A DNA stretch of 38,394 nucleotides from Sediminibacterium sp. (GCA_027490265.1 JAIXYL010000110.1:1-38394); one strand, 5' to 3'. Positions 25,253 to 34,273 are shown, numbered from the stretch's first letter. The notes: generated from the letters alone by a model not told the origin. Translations and numbers: made by a program.

Positions 25253-27427
25253 TTACTTTTTTGCAGTTGCATACTGATTGTTTGCAAGTGCTTGAATGAT
25301 TTTAATACCTGCATCAATTTGCAAGTCTTGCTTTAACAATTTCAGCCATTCCTGATAACGAATGCCTTTATTTTTATCAGGATTATTATAGAACTTTTCT
25401 TTATCTGCTTCCATAGCTTGTACATTCAACTCTGTTTTGAGTTTCAGTAAAGTATTATTCTGGTTAACTGTTTTGGTAACCTGGGCTTGCATTTGCTTGA
25501 ACTGATTGATTTGTAGATTGATCGGACGCTCCCCATTAGCAGACAACCACTTTAAGTTGTCTTGCAACAAATTTAAGTTAGCATCAGATAAAATGCGCGC
25601 CTGTTCATTTTTTACAATCTCATTGATTTGATTTGCAACTGTGCCATCCCATGGTTTGTATGCAGTTTGAGGTATGGCATCCCAAGGCAAAGAATTGGGA
25701 TTGTCTTTTTCTCTAATTTTAAGATACTCATAAGTATCAGGCATCACAATATCTGGCACAACACCTTTTAATTGTGTACTTCCACCGTTCACGCGATAGA
25801 ATTTTTGAAAAGTTAAACTCACTGCACCGTATTCTGTTCTACTGCTGTAAAAATCAATTGGTCTGCCAAAAGGAATAGGTCTTTGAACAGTACCTTTGCC
25901 ATAGGTTGAACTACTGCCTATTACAATCCCGCGTTTATAATCCTGAATAGCAGCTGCAAAAATTTCACTTGCTGATGCACTAAACTCGTTTACCATTACA
26001 GTTAATGGGCCATCATATAAAACAGAGGCATCATTGTCTCTCCATGTTTGCTGATCAACTCTACCATCTCTTTCCTTAACTTGAACCACAGGGCCATCTT
26101 TAATAAATAAGCCAACCATTTTAACTACTTCCATCAAAGAACCACCACCATTGTTTCTTAGATCAATCACTATACCCTTAACGTTTTCGGCTTTTAATTT
26201 TTTAACTTCAGTTGCAACGTCTTCAGAACATCTAAAGCCGTTTTTATCTTCAAAATTGGCATAGAAATCTGGTAAGGAAATATAGCCGATTTTATCATTC
26301 CCTTCCATAATAATGGCACTTCTAGCCAAGCCCTCGTCTTGTTCAATTTTTTCTCTGATTAAGGCCACTGTTTTTGTAGTACCATCTTGCTTTTTAAACG
26401 TGATTCTTACTTCAGTACCCTTATCCCCTCTTATTAATTTAACTGCATCATCGGTAGCATATCCACTAACATCTACTGGCTCATTGGCTCCCTGTGCAAC
26501 TTTAATAATGATGTCTCCTGCAACTATTGCTCCTGATTTCCAAGCTGGGCCGCCGGTCACCACACTGGCAATTTTAATACCATTGTCATCTTGTTGTAAT
26601 TGTGCGCCAATGCCATAAAATTGATTACTCATTCTTTCATCAAAAGCCCTTTTTTCAATAGGCGGATAATAATCAGTGTGAGGATCCATCGTATTGGTAA
26701 TCACATTGATGAATGCATTAAATCGCTGATCTTCTGTAAAAGTAGTTTTAATGCGATTAAAGGTTCTATCCATCATTTTCAATACACTGGTTCTTGCGGA
26801 TAATTCTAAACTATCGTCAGGCAACACTTTGAAGCCTTCCTTCCCTTTATTTTTGTCACGCTCTTCTTGTAAATCAACAAAGCGTTCTAGTGTATAATAT
26901 TTGATTTTTTTTCTCCAACGATCCTTCCTTTCAATGTCAGAATTAGTATACCCTAATTTGTCACCATCTAACTGAACCGACTCATCTGTTGTGAAGTCAA
27001 AAGGCTTAGACAAAATATCTTTATACATCTGCATGGTTTCAGCTACGCGCTTCTCGTAAATGGCACTCACAGCTGGTTGAAATTGTATAGGAGATCCATG
27101 GATTTCATCATCAATGCTGCTCTCAAATTTTTTCAATGTATTCACATCAGCAGCAGTAAAAATACTTTTATCTCCGTCCAACTGATCTAAGTAAGCTTTG
27201 AAAATAGCTTTAGAAAAATCATCATTGATTTTTTTGGGGCTATAATGTTGTTGCTCTAACAATGCACCAACTGTATTCAATAATTTTTGTTGCTGGGCAA
27301 TTTTTTCATTGGAATCAGCACCATTGATGCTGCGAAATGCAATGAATAGGGAACCAAATAATACAAGGGCCGTGAGCACCAATCCTTTTCTACTCTTCAT
27401 AAATTGCTTTAGTTTTTGCATGATCAT
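25253..27427 (-). CDS. prc: carboxy-terminal processing protease Prc/Tsp (S41)
   Basis: The 724-residue protease has an N-terminal membrane anchor (VLTALVLFGSLFIAF), so it faces the periplasm. The Tsp-type N-terminal helical domain follows (about 40-250), then a PDZ domain (about 265-350, YGIGAQLQQDDNGIKIASVV). The S41 catalytic core includes GIVIDLRNNGGGSL. By alignment with E. coli Prc, the dyad is Ser485 (FSASASEIF) and Lys511 (TYGKGTVQ), with one extra residue between them. The C-terminal Prc extension is present. Such proteases trim or degrade envelope proteins. ATG 27427 and ATG 27421 are both possible. A perfect -7 box at 27430-27437 sits so close that 27421 is the better start if that promoter is used. 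Confidence 0.93.
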   Translation of the reverse strand: MIMQKLKQFMKSRKGLVLTALVLFGSLFIAFRSINGADSNEKIAQQQKLLNTVGALLEQQHYSPKKINDDFSKAIFKAYLDQLDGDKSIFTAADVNTLKKFESSIDDEIHGSPIQFQPAVSAIYEKRVAETMQMYKDILSKPFDFTTDESVQLDGDKLGYTNSDIERKDRWRKKIKYYTLERFVDLQEERDKNKGKEGFKVLPDDSLELSARTSVLKMMDRTFNRIKTTFTEDQRFNAFINVITNTMDPHTDYYPPIEKRAFDERMSNQFYGIGAQLQQDDNGIKIASVVTGGPAWKSGAIVAGDIIIKVAQGANEPVDVSGYATDDAVKLIRGDKGTEVRITFKKQDGTTKTVALIREKIEQDEGLARSAIIMEGNDKIGYISLPDFYANFEDKNGFRCSEDVATEVKKLKAENVKGIVIDLRNNGGGSLMEVVKMVGLFIKDGPVVQVKERDGRVDQQTWRDNDASVLYDGPLTVMVNEFSASASEIFAAAIQDYKRGIVIGSSSTYGKGTVQRPIPFGRPIDFYSSRTEYGAVSLTFQKFYRVNGGSTQLKGVVPDIVMPDTYEYLKIREKDNPNSLPWDAIPQTAYKPWDGTVANQINEIVKNEQARILSDANLNLLQDNLKWLSANGERPINLQINQFKQMQAQVTKTVNQNNTLLKLKTELNVQAMEADKEKFYNNPDKNKGIRYQEWLKLLKQDLQIDAGIKIIQALANNQYATAKK

Positions 27428-27429
27428 TT

Positions 27430-27437
27430 CAAAAATA
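27430..27437 (-). promoter_or_regulatory. Bacteroidota -7 box upstream of prc
   Basis: TATTTTTG on the minus strand matches TAnnTTTG perfectly, 8 bases before ATG 27421 and 2 bases before ATG 27427. A TTG (27460-27462) lies 22 bases upstream as a possible -33 element. Confidence 0.55.
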
Positions 27438-27515
27438 ACCTAAAAAAAGTTCACATAAGCAACCGCTAATCCAATTAACAAAGCTTTGGATGAAGTTTTT
27501 TTAAAAAATATTTCC

Positions 27516-27523
27516 TACTTTTG
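27516..27523 (+). promoter_or_regulatory. Bacteroidota -7 box upstream of tRNA-His
   Basis: TACTTTTG matches TAnnTTTG perfectly and lies 14 bases before the tRNA. A T-rich tract, but no clear TTTG, occupies the -33 region. Confidence 0.65.
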
Positions 27524-27537
27524 CCATCCACAAAAAC

Positions 27538-27612
27538 GGAGGGCGTAGCTCAGTTGGTTAGAGCGTCAGTTTGTGGCACTGAAGGCCGGGGGTTCGAGAC
27601 CCCTCGTTCTCC
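27538..27612 (+). tRNA. tRNA-His (anticodon GTG)
   Basis: A full cloverleaf can be drawn. The acceptor stem pairs 27539-27545 with 27605-27611. The D arm is GCTCAGTTGGTTAGAGC, the anticodon stem pairs TCAGT with ACTGA, and the anticodon is GTG at 27573-27575. The T arm has loop TTCGAGA. A G at 27538 opposite the discriminator C at 27612 gives the extra G-1:C73 pair characteristic of histidine tRNA. The complete 3' CCA is not encoded. Confidence 0.97.
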
Positions 27613-27617
27613 CACTT

Positions 27618-27651
27618 AAAACCTATAAAGCGTATGTTTTATAGGTTTTTT
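27618..27651 (+). terminator. rho-independent terminator after tRNA-His
   Basis: AAAACCTATAAA (27618-27629) pairs perfectly with TTTATAGGTTTT (27638-27649) around an eight-base loop and runs into a T tract. It ends only 11 bases before the DUF445 start codon. Confidence 0.88.
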
Positions 27652-27662
27652 AAATTTCTGAC

Positions 27663-28262
27663 ATGAAGCTTTTATACTTAATTCCTTTTATTTCTGCATT
27701 TATAGGTTGGTTTACCAATTGGATTGCCATCAAAATGTTGTTTCACCCCAAAAAACCAGTCACTGTTTTAGGGATTACCTTTATAGGCATATTTCCGAAA
27801 AGACAGGCCCAATTTGCTGAAAAATTAGGGAAACTGGTAAGTGAAGAGTTGTTGTCATTTGAAGATATTGAAGCCAAAATCTCCAATCCGGCGAATATAG
27901 ACCAGTTAATGCCTCAAATTGATGCACATATTGATCATTTTTTAAGAGTTAAGTTGGCAGATCAAATGCCAGTAATCAGCATGTTCATTGGCGACAAAAC
28001 CATCCAACAGATGAAATCTGTATTTATGGTTGAGCTGAAAGACCTGTTTCCAAGTTTGATGAAAAACTATATGGGACAGCTTAAAAAAGACTTAGATTTA
28101 GAAAAAATAGTCATTGAAAAAGTCAAAGGATTTTCAACTGACAAACTTGAACAAATTTTAAATGATATCATGGCCAAAGAATTCCGATTTGTTGAAATTA
28201 TCGGAGGCGTTTTAGGATTTATCATTGGCATCATTCAGGTTATTTTAACACTCATATCTTAG
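27663..28262 (+). CDS. DUF445 family membrane protein
   Basis: The 199-residue product begins with a membrane segment carrying the DUF445 N-terminal signature (WFTNWIAIKMLFHPKKPV, then GIFPKRQ). A helical soluble middle follows, and a C-terminal hydrophobic segment ends it (GGVLGFIIGIIQVILTLI). This is the short, two-anchor form of the family, whose function is unknown. It sits directly behind tRNA-His and its terminator, with 11 bases between the T tract and the ATG. A near-consensus -7 box (TAGGTTTT, 27642-27649) overlaps the terminator's right arm. Expression must come either from that box or from readthrough of the tRNA unit. Confidence 0.85.
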   Translation: MKLLYLIPFISAFIGWFTNWIAIKMLFHPKKPVTVLGITFIGIFPKRQAQFAEKLGKLVSEELLSFEDIEAKISNPANIDQLMPQIDAHIDHFLRVKLADQMPVISMFIGDKTIQQMKSVFMVELKDLFPSLMKNYMGQLKKDLDLEKIVIEKVKGFSTDKLEQILNDIMAKEFRFVEIIGGVLGFIIGIIQVILTLIS

Positions 28263-28394
28263 TCACCGACGGATCAAACAGCCTATTCGCCGATTTTGTT
28301 AAACTTTATCCATTCAGGCTTGTCATATTACCGCTCATAAAATGCAAGAACCATTCATGCTGAGCGTCAACCAACTTTGTATTGATTAATAATA

Positions 28395-31076
28395 ATGTAT
28401 ATGCGTAAATTTTTAGGATTATTGGCAGCTTTTGCCTTGTTTTTAACTTCCACAACTGCACAAATGCCAGGTATGATGGGTGGTCGCGGTGGTGCGCCTG
28501 GTGCCGCAGGTCAAAATATGAATATTGGTCATTTTTATGGTAAAATAGTCGACAGTAAAACCAATAAAGGCATTGAAGGGGTAACCGTTCAGTTAAGAGG
28601 CAACAAGTTTGACACAGTCGCTAAAAAAATGAAAGAAGCGATTTTGGGTACCATTATTACCAAAGCAAATGGTGATTTTAGTTTTGAAAACCTCTCCCTT
28701 TTCGGCAATTTCAAATTAAATGCAACAGCCATTGCTTATAAAACAGTTGACCAAACCATCAGTTTTGGCATCAAAATGCCTACTGGAGGCGCTGGGGGCG
28801 GTAATATGCAACAAATGTTGGGTATGGCCGACAAGGATTTGGGGAATATTAAAATGGAGGAAGATGCCACTAATTTGGGTAATGTAACTGTAACAGCTTC
28901 TACAAAACCACAATTTGAATTAGGCATCGATAGAAAAATCTTCAATGTCGATAAAAATTTAATGGGCTCTGGTCAAACAGCCACCGAATTAATGCGCAAT
29001 ATCCCCGCTTTAAATGTGGATATTGATGGTAATGTAACCTTAAGAAATGCTTCACCAACTTTATTCATTGATGGCAGACCTACTACCATAACTTTAGACC
29101 AGATACCTTCAGATATCATTGACCGTGTTGAATTAATTACCAACCCGTCGGCCAAATTTGATGCTTCTGGTGGCAATGCAGGTATTTTAAATATTGTTTT
29201 AAAGAAGAATAAGAAAGTTGGCTACAATGGTGGATTAAGACTAGGGGTTGATTCTCGTGGCATGTTAAATGGCGGTGGTGATATTAATATTCGTCAAAAC
29301 AAATTGAATTTCACCGGTAGTGGTGTAGTTAATCAACGTAAATCAATATCAGAAGGCATAACCGATCGAAACAATATTTTAGCCATCCCAAGTAATATTT
29401 ACAATGTTCAAAATTCTACCAACACTGGGTACTTCGCTTTTTTAAGAGGCGGTATTGATTATTTCGTAGACAATAGAAATACCATTTCTGTTACTGCCAA
29501 TTATAATAGAGGGCAGTTTGACAATGATCAATCACAAAGAGTGGATTCAACCATCAAAGGCATCAAAAGCTCTTATTCTGATATTGCAACACAATCCACG
29601 TCAAATTTTAGAAATCTAGGGACGCAGTTGAGTTATAAACACAATTTCCAGAAGAATGGACACAATATATCTTCTGATTATAACTACAATAAAAGCAGCA
29701 ATGACAACCTTTCGAATATCAACAACTTCACTTACAATTTAGACGGCACACAAAAAGGCACCCCTATCCTACAAAGAGGTATTGGTGAGGGAAGTACAAC
29801 CAATCATACATTCCAAATAGATTATGAAAACCCCATTACTGATGACACGAAATTTGAAGCTGGTGGCCGTGCCGCTATCAGGGATTTCAATAATAAATTA
29901 GACCAATTTAGATTTAATGCCATTACTGGACAATATGAGTTAGTGCCATTAATTTCTAGTCGGTATAAATATACAGATGCCGTTTATGCAGCATATACCA
30001 CTTATAGTTTCAAAGTTAAAAAGTGGAGCTATCAATTGGGCTTAAGAGCTGAAAGTTCAAATTATACAGGTACCTTATTAAACTCAAAAGGAGCTGACTC
30101 TGCATCATTCTCAGTGAAATTTCCTTTGAGTTTGTTTCCGAGTGCCTTTATCACTTACAAAATTGACGACAAACAAGATTTTCAAATTAACTATTCAAGA
30201 AGAGTTAATCGACCAAACTTCTTCCAATTAATGCCTTTCCCTGATTATTCTGATCCACAGAATATCAATATGGGTAATGCTGGCTTGAAACCAGAATTTA
30301 CCAACTCATTTGAAATGAGCTGGAACAATGCCTATAAAAAAGGGTCTAACTTTTTAGCAACCGCTTTCTTTAAGCATTCTACCAATTTGATTACCAGATA
30401 TGTTTACAGAGATGCCAATGCGTTGATTCCTGGGGATAGCGCGTTCTTTAGCACATTCATCAATGCCAATAGTGCCCAATCATTTGGATTAGAATTGACC
30501 AACAAAATGGCAGTCAATAAATGGTGGGAAATGACCGTAAACCTAAATATTTTTAATTCTAGAATTAATGCCACTGTACCAGGTCAACCAGACCTCGTAC
30601 AAGAACAATGGAGTTGGTTTGCAAAAATGAACAATACATTTAAAGTAGCCAAAGGATGGTCTATCCAATTAAGCGGTGACTATCAAGCTAGAACCGTGTT
30701 ACCACAAGGCGGTGGCGGCGGTGGTGGCGGCCGTGGCGGTGGTGGCGGAGGCATGATGTTTGGCGGCGGACCACAATCAGGCGCACAAGGCTATAACTTA
30801 CCAAGATATGGGGTAGATTTAGCGATTCGTAAAGAGTTTACTTGGAAAAATGGTCGTTCTGGAAACTTAACGCTTAGTATGAATGATATATTCAGAACCC
30901 AATTGTTCCAGAGTTTTTCTGAGAGTTCTTTCTTCAATCAAATCAATCAAAGAAGAAGAGATCCACAAGTGTTAAGACTTAATTTCAGTTATCGCTTTGG
31001 TAAATTTGATGCCAGCTTATTCAAAAGAAAAAATACAAAAGCCGATCAAAGTGGTGGAATGGATATGATGCAATAA
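28395..31076 (+). CDS. TonB-receptor-like outer membrane beta-barrel protein
   Basis: The 893-residue product has a signal peptide (about 1-24, ending TTAQ). A carboxypeptidase-regulatory-like beta-sandwich follows (about 48-125, FYGKIVDSKTNKGIEGVTV). A plug-like domain comes next (about 165-265, MRNIPALNVDIDGNVTLRN) and then a long C-terminal barrel. The barrel shows the OMP_b-brl_3 signature RRVNRPNFFQLMPFPDYSDP with GNAGLKPEF. Ligand and TonB dependence are not evident, and no SusD partner is adjacent. Glycine- and methionine-rich stretches occur after the signal peptide, near residues 130-145, at 772-792 (a long Gly run) and at the C-terminus (GGMDMMQ). A weak -7 box (CAACTTTG, 28372-28379) precedes the ATG. 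An ATG two codons in is an equal start candidate. The gene ends at a strong bidirectional terminator. Confidence 0.88.
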   Translation: MYMRKFLGLLAAFALFLTSTTAQMPGMMGGRGGAPGAAGQNMNIGHFYGKIVDSKTNKGIEGVTVQLRGNKFDTVAKKMKEAILGTIITKANGDFSFENLSLFGNFKLNATAIAYKTVDQTISFGIKMPTGGAGGGNMQQMLGMADKDLGNIKMEEDATNLGNVTVTASTKPQFELGIDRKIFNVDKNLMGSGQTATELMRNIPALNVDIDGNVTLRNASPTLFIDGRPTTITLDQIPSDIIDRVELITNPSAKFDASGGNAGILNIVLKKNKKVGYNGGLRLGVDSRGMLNGGGDINIRQNKLNFTGSGVVNQRKSISEGITDRNNILAIPSNIYNVQNSTNTGYFAFLRGGIDYFVDNRNTISVTANYNRGQFDNDQSQRVDSTIKGIKSSYSDIATQSTSNFRNLGTQLSYKHNFQKNGHNISSDYNYNKSSNDNLSNINNFTYNLDGTQKGTPILQRGIGEGSTTNHTFQIDYENPITDDTKFEAGGRAAIRDFNNKLDQFRFNAITGQYELVPLISSRYKYTDAVYAAYTTYSFKVKKWSYQLGLRAESSNYTGTLLNSKGADSASFSVKFPLSLFPSAFITYKIDDKQDFQINYSRRVNRPNFFQLMPFPDYSDPQNINMGNAGLKPEFTNSFEMSWNNAYKKGSNFLATAFFKHSTNLITRYVYRDANALIPGDSAFFSTFINANSAQSFGLELTNKMAVNKWWEMTVNLNIFNSRINATVPGQPDLVQEQWSWFAKMNNTFKVAKGWSIQLSGDYQARTVLPQGGGGGGGGRGGGGGGMMFGGGPQSGAQGYNLPRYGVDLAIRKEFTWKNGRSGNLTLSMNDIFRTQLFQSFSESSFFNQINQRRRDPQVLRLNFSYRFGKFDASLFKRKNTKADQSGGMDMMQ

Positions 31077-31116
31077 CCATCTATTATTGAATGGTCTTAA
31101 AATAGATTAAGCTTTA

Positions 31117-31155
31117 AAAAAAGTCCCAGTTACCAAAGGTAGCTGGGACTTTTTT
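31117..31155. terminator. bidirectional rho-independent terminator
   Basis: An 18-base stem (31117-31134 with 31138-31155, one G-T wobble) closes on AAA, with A and T runs at the outer ends. It therefore works in both directions. It separates the convergent barrel gene (stop 31076) from pcm (stop 31191). Confidence 0.93.
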
Positions 31156-31190
31156 ATGATTATGTATTTGCAGTTAAACGTATTTGACCA

Positions 31191-31862
31191 TTACAAACTT
31201 TTTCCTTGGAGCATGGGCACAAATGAAAAAGCGTCAAACAGTTCTTCTTTTAAGCTACCATCATTTAATTTGGTTAATCGCATCATTCTTTGGGCTTCTC
31301 CTTCATCAACTGGAATCACCATACAGCCACCATGCTTTAATTGCTCAACCAATAATGGGGGAACAAATGGTGCAGCTGCGGTAATTAAAATTTTATCAAA
31401 TGGCGCATAGGTTGGCAAACCTTTGAATCCATCCCCGTAAAAGAATTTAATATTGGGGTATTGTCTTCGAAAATGGTAATAGGCTTTTTGTTCATCAAAC
31501 AATACTTTTTGTCTTTCAATAGTATACACCCATTGAGCGCCCAGTTCAGCCAAAATGGTCGTCTGGTAGATACTCCCTGTACCAATTTCTAAAACCTTGT
31601 CCCCTTTTTGAATTTGCAACAATTGGGTTTGATAAGCAACAGTGTAGGGATGCGAGATCGTTTGATCCGCAGAAATAGGGAATGCTCTGTTTTCGTAAGC
31701 GATTTTATCAAAAGCAGATTCAAGAAAATAATGCCTTGGAATGGTATTAATGGCTTCTAAAACAGCTTCATCTGAAATTCCTTTCTCACGCAAGGTATCC
31801 ACCAGTTTCTTGCGCATCCCTTTATGGTAAAACTCATCCGTATAAACTCTATCCTTTTGCAT
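31191..31862 (-). CDS. pcm: protein-L-isoaspartate O-methyltransferase
   Basis: The 223-residue enzyme methylates isoaspartyl residues to start repair of aged proteins. It has the N-terminal helical region with AINTIPRHYFLESAF and the substrate-site ADQTISHPYTVAYQTQLL. SAM motif I is VLEIGTGSIYQT, with Ile where most relatives have Gly. ILITAAAPFVPPLL and GCMVIPVDE also match the family. The length is normal. A near-consensus -7 box (TATATTCG, 31867-31874) ends 4 bases before the ATG, so the message may be nearly leaderless. It lies 17 bases downstream of the phosphohexomutase gene on the same strand and may also be read from there. Confidence 0.92.
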   Translation of the reverse strand: MQKDRVYTDEFYHKGMRKKLVDTLREKGISDEAVLEAINTIPRHYFLESAFDKIAYENRAFPISADQTISHPYTVAYQTQLLQIQKGDKVLEIGTGSIYQTTILAELGAQWVYTIERQKVLFDEQKAYYHFRRQYPNIKFFYGDGFKGLPTYAPFDKILITAAAPFVPPLLVEQLKHGGCMVIPVDEGEAQRMMRLTKLNDGSLKEELFDAFSFVPMLQGKSL

Positions 31863-31879
31863 GCTGCGAATATAGCATA

Positions 31880-33607
31880 CTATTTTAGGTTCATACTAGT
31901 GATAATGCCATTGATTCTGTTTTCTAACAATGTTTGGGTTGCATCAAAAGCTGCTTTATTGTCTAAAGTAGTATTGACGCTAAAATAAAATTTGATTTTA
32001 GGTTCTGTTCCTGAAGGTCTGGCTGAAATTTTACTGCCATCTGCTGTAATAAATTGCAACACATTGCTTTTGGGTAATTGAATGGGCCAAGTATCGCCAG
32101 TTAATAAATTTTTGCCTATTTGCAATTGATAATCCAATAAGGTTACTACATCAGAGCCATTAATTTGTGCTGGAGGATTGGTGCGATAGCCCTCCATCAT
32201 TTCAGCAATTTCTTTTTGTCCGTTCATCCCCTTCTTTGTAATACTAATGAGGTTTTCATAATAGAACCCATACTGTATATACAATTCAATCATTTTATCA
32301 AACAAGGTTTTGCCCTTATTTTTTTCGTAGGCTGCCATTTCACACATCAATGCCACAGCGCTTACCGCGTCCTTATCTCTAATTTGATCGCCAATCATTA
32401 ACCCGAAACTCTCTTCCCCTCCTATCACATAATTTTCTTTACCTTCTAATTCTTTGATTTTTTCGGCTATCCATTTGAAGCCCGTTAATACATTGTAGCA
32501 AGCAACATTATTTTGTTTGGCCACTTCGTTAATCATTTCCGATGTTACGATAGTAGACACTACCATATCATTGGCTTGCGCAATGCCTTTGGCTTTTCTT
32601 GCTTCCATCATATAGGCGAAAGCCAATACAGCAGTTTGATTACCATTCATTAGTACCCATTCACCTTTATGGTTTTTCACGCCAATGCCAACACGGTCAG
32701 CATCTGGATCAGTTCCTAAAAGAATATCCGCATCCAATTCAGTTGCTTTTTGCAAACCGATACTCATGGTCTCACTTTCCTCAGGATTAGGGTATTTTAC
32801 TGTTGGGAAATTGCCATCAGGGGTTGATTGAGCTTCTACAACATGTACATTATTAAACCCAAATTTTTCTAAGACCTGTGGCACCAATGTAATACCTGTT
32901 CCGTGAATGGGTGTATATACAATCTTCAAATCTTTTTGAGCGGCAATGACATCTGGATATACACTAAGCCCTTTCACCATGTCAATATACGCGTCATCAA
33001 TATCCTTACCGATAATGGTAATATTAGATTCGCCCCCACTCCATTTTACATCATCCACACTTTGAATGGCTTCTACTTCTATAATGACATTTTTATCATG
33101 TGGCGGTACCAACTGTCCCCCATCATTCCAATATGCTTTGTAGCCGTTGTATTCTTTAGGATTGTGCGATGCGGTACAAACCACCCCAGCTTTACAGCCC
33201 AAATGACGAATGGCAAAGCTTAGTTCCGGCGTGGGTCTTAGTGATTCAAATAAAAACACTTTAATACCGTTGGCCGCGAAAACATTGGCAGTTGTTTCAG
33301 CAAAAAAGCGACTATTATTTCTACTATCGTGTGCAATAGCTATTTTAATCTCGGTCCCCGGATATGTTTTTTGCAAATAGTTAGCAAAGCCTTGGGTGGC
33401 CATCCCAATGGTGTATTTATTGACCCTATTGGTGCCTACGCCCATTAGCCCTCTTAATCCCCCAGTACCAAATTCTAAATTTCTATAAAACGCATCTGCC
33501 AGCTCTTCTGGATTATTTTGTTGAATGTCTAATATGTTTTTTTTGGTTTGGTCATCGTAGTTTCCATTGAGCCAAATATTTACGCGTTCCTGAATAGCAG
33601 CATCCAT
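31880..33607 (-). CDS. phospho-sugar mutase (phosphoglucomutase/phosphomannomutase family)
   Basis: The 575-residue enzyme is the long PGM2-like form of the alpha-D-phosphohexomutase family. The phosphoserine loop is TASHNPKEYNGYKAYW. Metal-binding DPDADRVGIGV, the sugar loop GGEESFGLMIGD and the phosphate-binding RPSGTEPKIKFYF appear in order. GEESFG favours glucose or mannose phosphates, unlike the GEGNGG of the shorter paralogue at 14741. It probably interconverts hexose 1- and 6-phosphates. The pcm gene follows 17 bases later, suggesting co-transcription. The gene lies 69 bases downstream of the phosphoribosyltransferase gene on the same strand. No TAnnTTTG box is seen in that gap. Confidence 0.92.
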   Translation of the reverse strand: MDAAIQERVNIWLNGNYDDQTKKNILDIQQNNPEELADAFYRNLEFGTGGLRGLMGVGTNRVNKYTIGMATQGFANYLQKTYPGTEIKIAIAHDSRNNSRFFAETTANVFAANGIKVFLFESLRPTPELSFAIRHLGCKAGVVCTASHNPKEYNGYKAYWNDGGQLVPPHDKNVIIEVEAIQSVDDVKWSGGESNITIIGKDIDDAYIDMVKGLSVYPDVIAAQKDLKIVYTPIHGTGITLVPQVLEKFGFNNVHVVEAQSTPDGNFPTVKYPNPEESETMSIGLQKATELDADILLGTDPDADRVGIGVKNHKGEWVLMNGNQTAVLAFAYMMEARKAKGIAQANDMVVSTIVTSEMINEVAKQNNVACYNVLTGFKWIAEKIKELEGKENYVIGGEESFGLMIGDQIRDKDAVSAVALMCEMAAYEKNKGKTLFDKMIELYIQYGFYYENLISITKKGMNGQKEIAEMMEGYRTNPPAQINGSDVVTLLDYQLQIGKNLLTGDTWPIQLPKSNVLQFITADGSKISARPSGTEPKIKFYFSVNTTLDNKAAFDATQTLLENRINGIITSMNLK

Positions 33608-33676
33608 TTTAGTTGATTTTTAAGTCTTTATAATAGTTAAAAATGTTTGTCAATATATGAAAAATAAGGCATTAAA

Positions 33677-34177
33677 CTATACCACATAAGCCCCAACAAT
33701 TTTGCCATCTGCTGTTTCCACTTGTATATGTTCTTCTACAGTTGTAGATATGGACAAACCAACAAAGTCTGGTTTAACCGGAAACAATTTGTGCATCCGC
33801 TCTACCATTACCAAAGTTTGTATGGTTTTAGGATGTGCATCCAGCAATGGTTTTAAGGCATACAATAAGGTTCTGCCACTATTGGTCACATCGTCTATCA
33901 AAATGATATTGGCCCCATTAAGGTCAATGGGTTCACTTAATAGCACTTCTTTGGGGTGTTGCTTGTTTAAGCTGACAGTTAAGATTTGTATGGGTTGATT
34001 CATCAAAGGTTCTAATAAAGCGCCAATTGTAGATGCAATCACTTCTCCGCTCTGTTTTATTCCAATTAAGAATAATGGGCCGCTCTGGCCACTTAAACTT
34101 TCTGCAATCTCCAGACTCATTCGTTTTAATTTCTGGTTGGCAGCTTCGGCAGTTAAAACGTATTTCTTTGGCGTCAT
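33677..34177 (-). CDS. PyrR-like phosphoribosyltransferase family protein
   Basis: The 166-residue product has a type I phosphoribosyltransferase fold. The PRPP-binding signature is NIILIDDVTNSGRTLLYAL (about residues 89-107), with the flexible-loop region VSLNKQHPKEVLL before it. The pyrophosphate-loop-like FLIGIKQSGEVIAS lies near the N-terminus. It resembles PyrR-related proteins of Bacteroidota, which may act as uracil or purine phosphoribosyltransferases. No PyrR-type RNA binding site is evident nearby and no pyr operon is linked. It is divergent from the Fe-S gene at 34274, with 96 bases between the starts. Confidence 0.8.
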   Translation of the reverse strand: MTPKKYVLTAEAANQKLKRMSLEIAESLSGQSGPLFLIGIKQSGEVIASTIGALLEPLMNQPIQILTVSLNKQHPKEVLLSEPIDLNGANIILIDDVTNSGRTLLYALKPLLDAHPKTIQTLVMVERMHKLFPVKPDFVGLSISTTVEEHIQVETADGKIVGAYVV

Positions 34178-34273
34178 ATGGTAAATTATCCACTAAAATA
34201 ACAACAATAAATTGCATTACACAATTGCATTCTTCTGCCCCTAAAACTATTATCTTAGCGTATAACTTTATTT

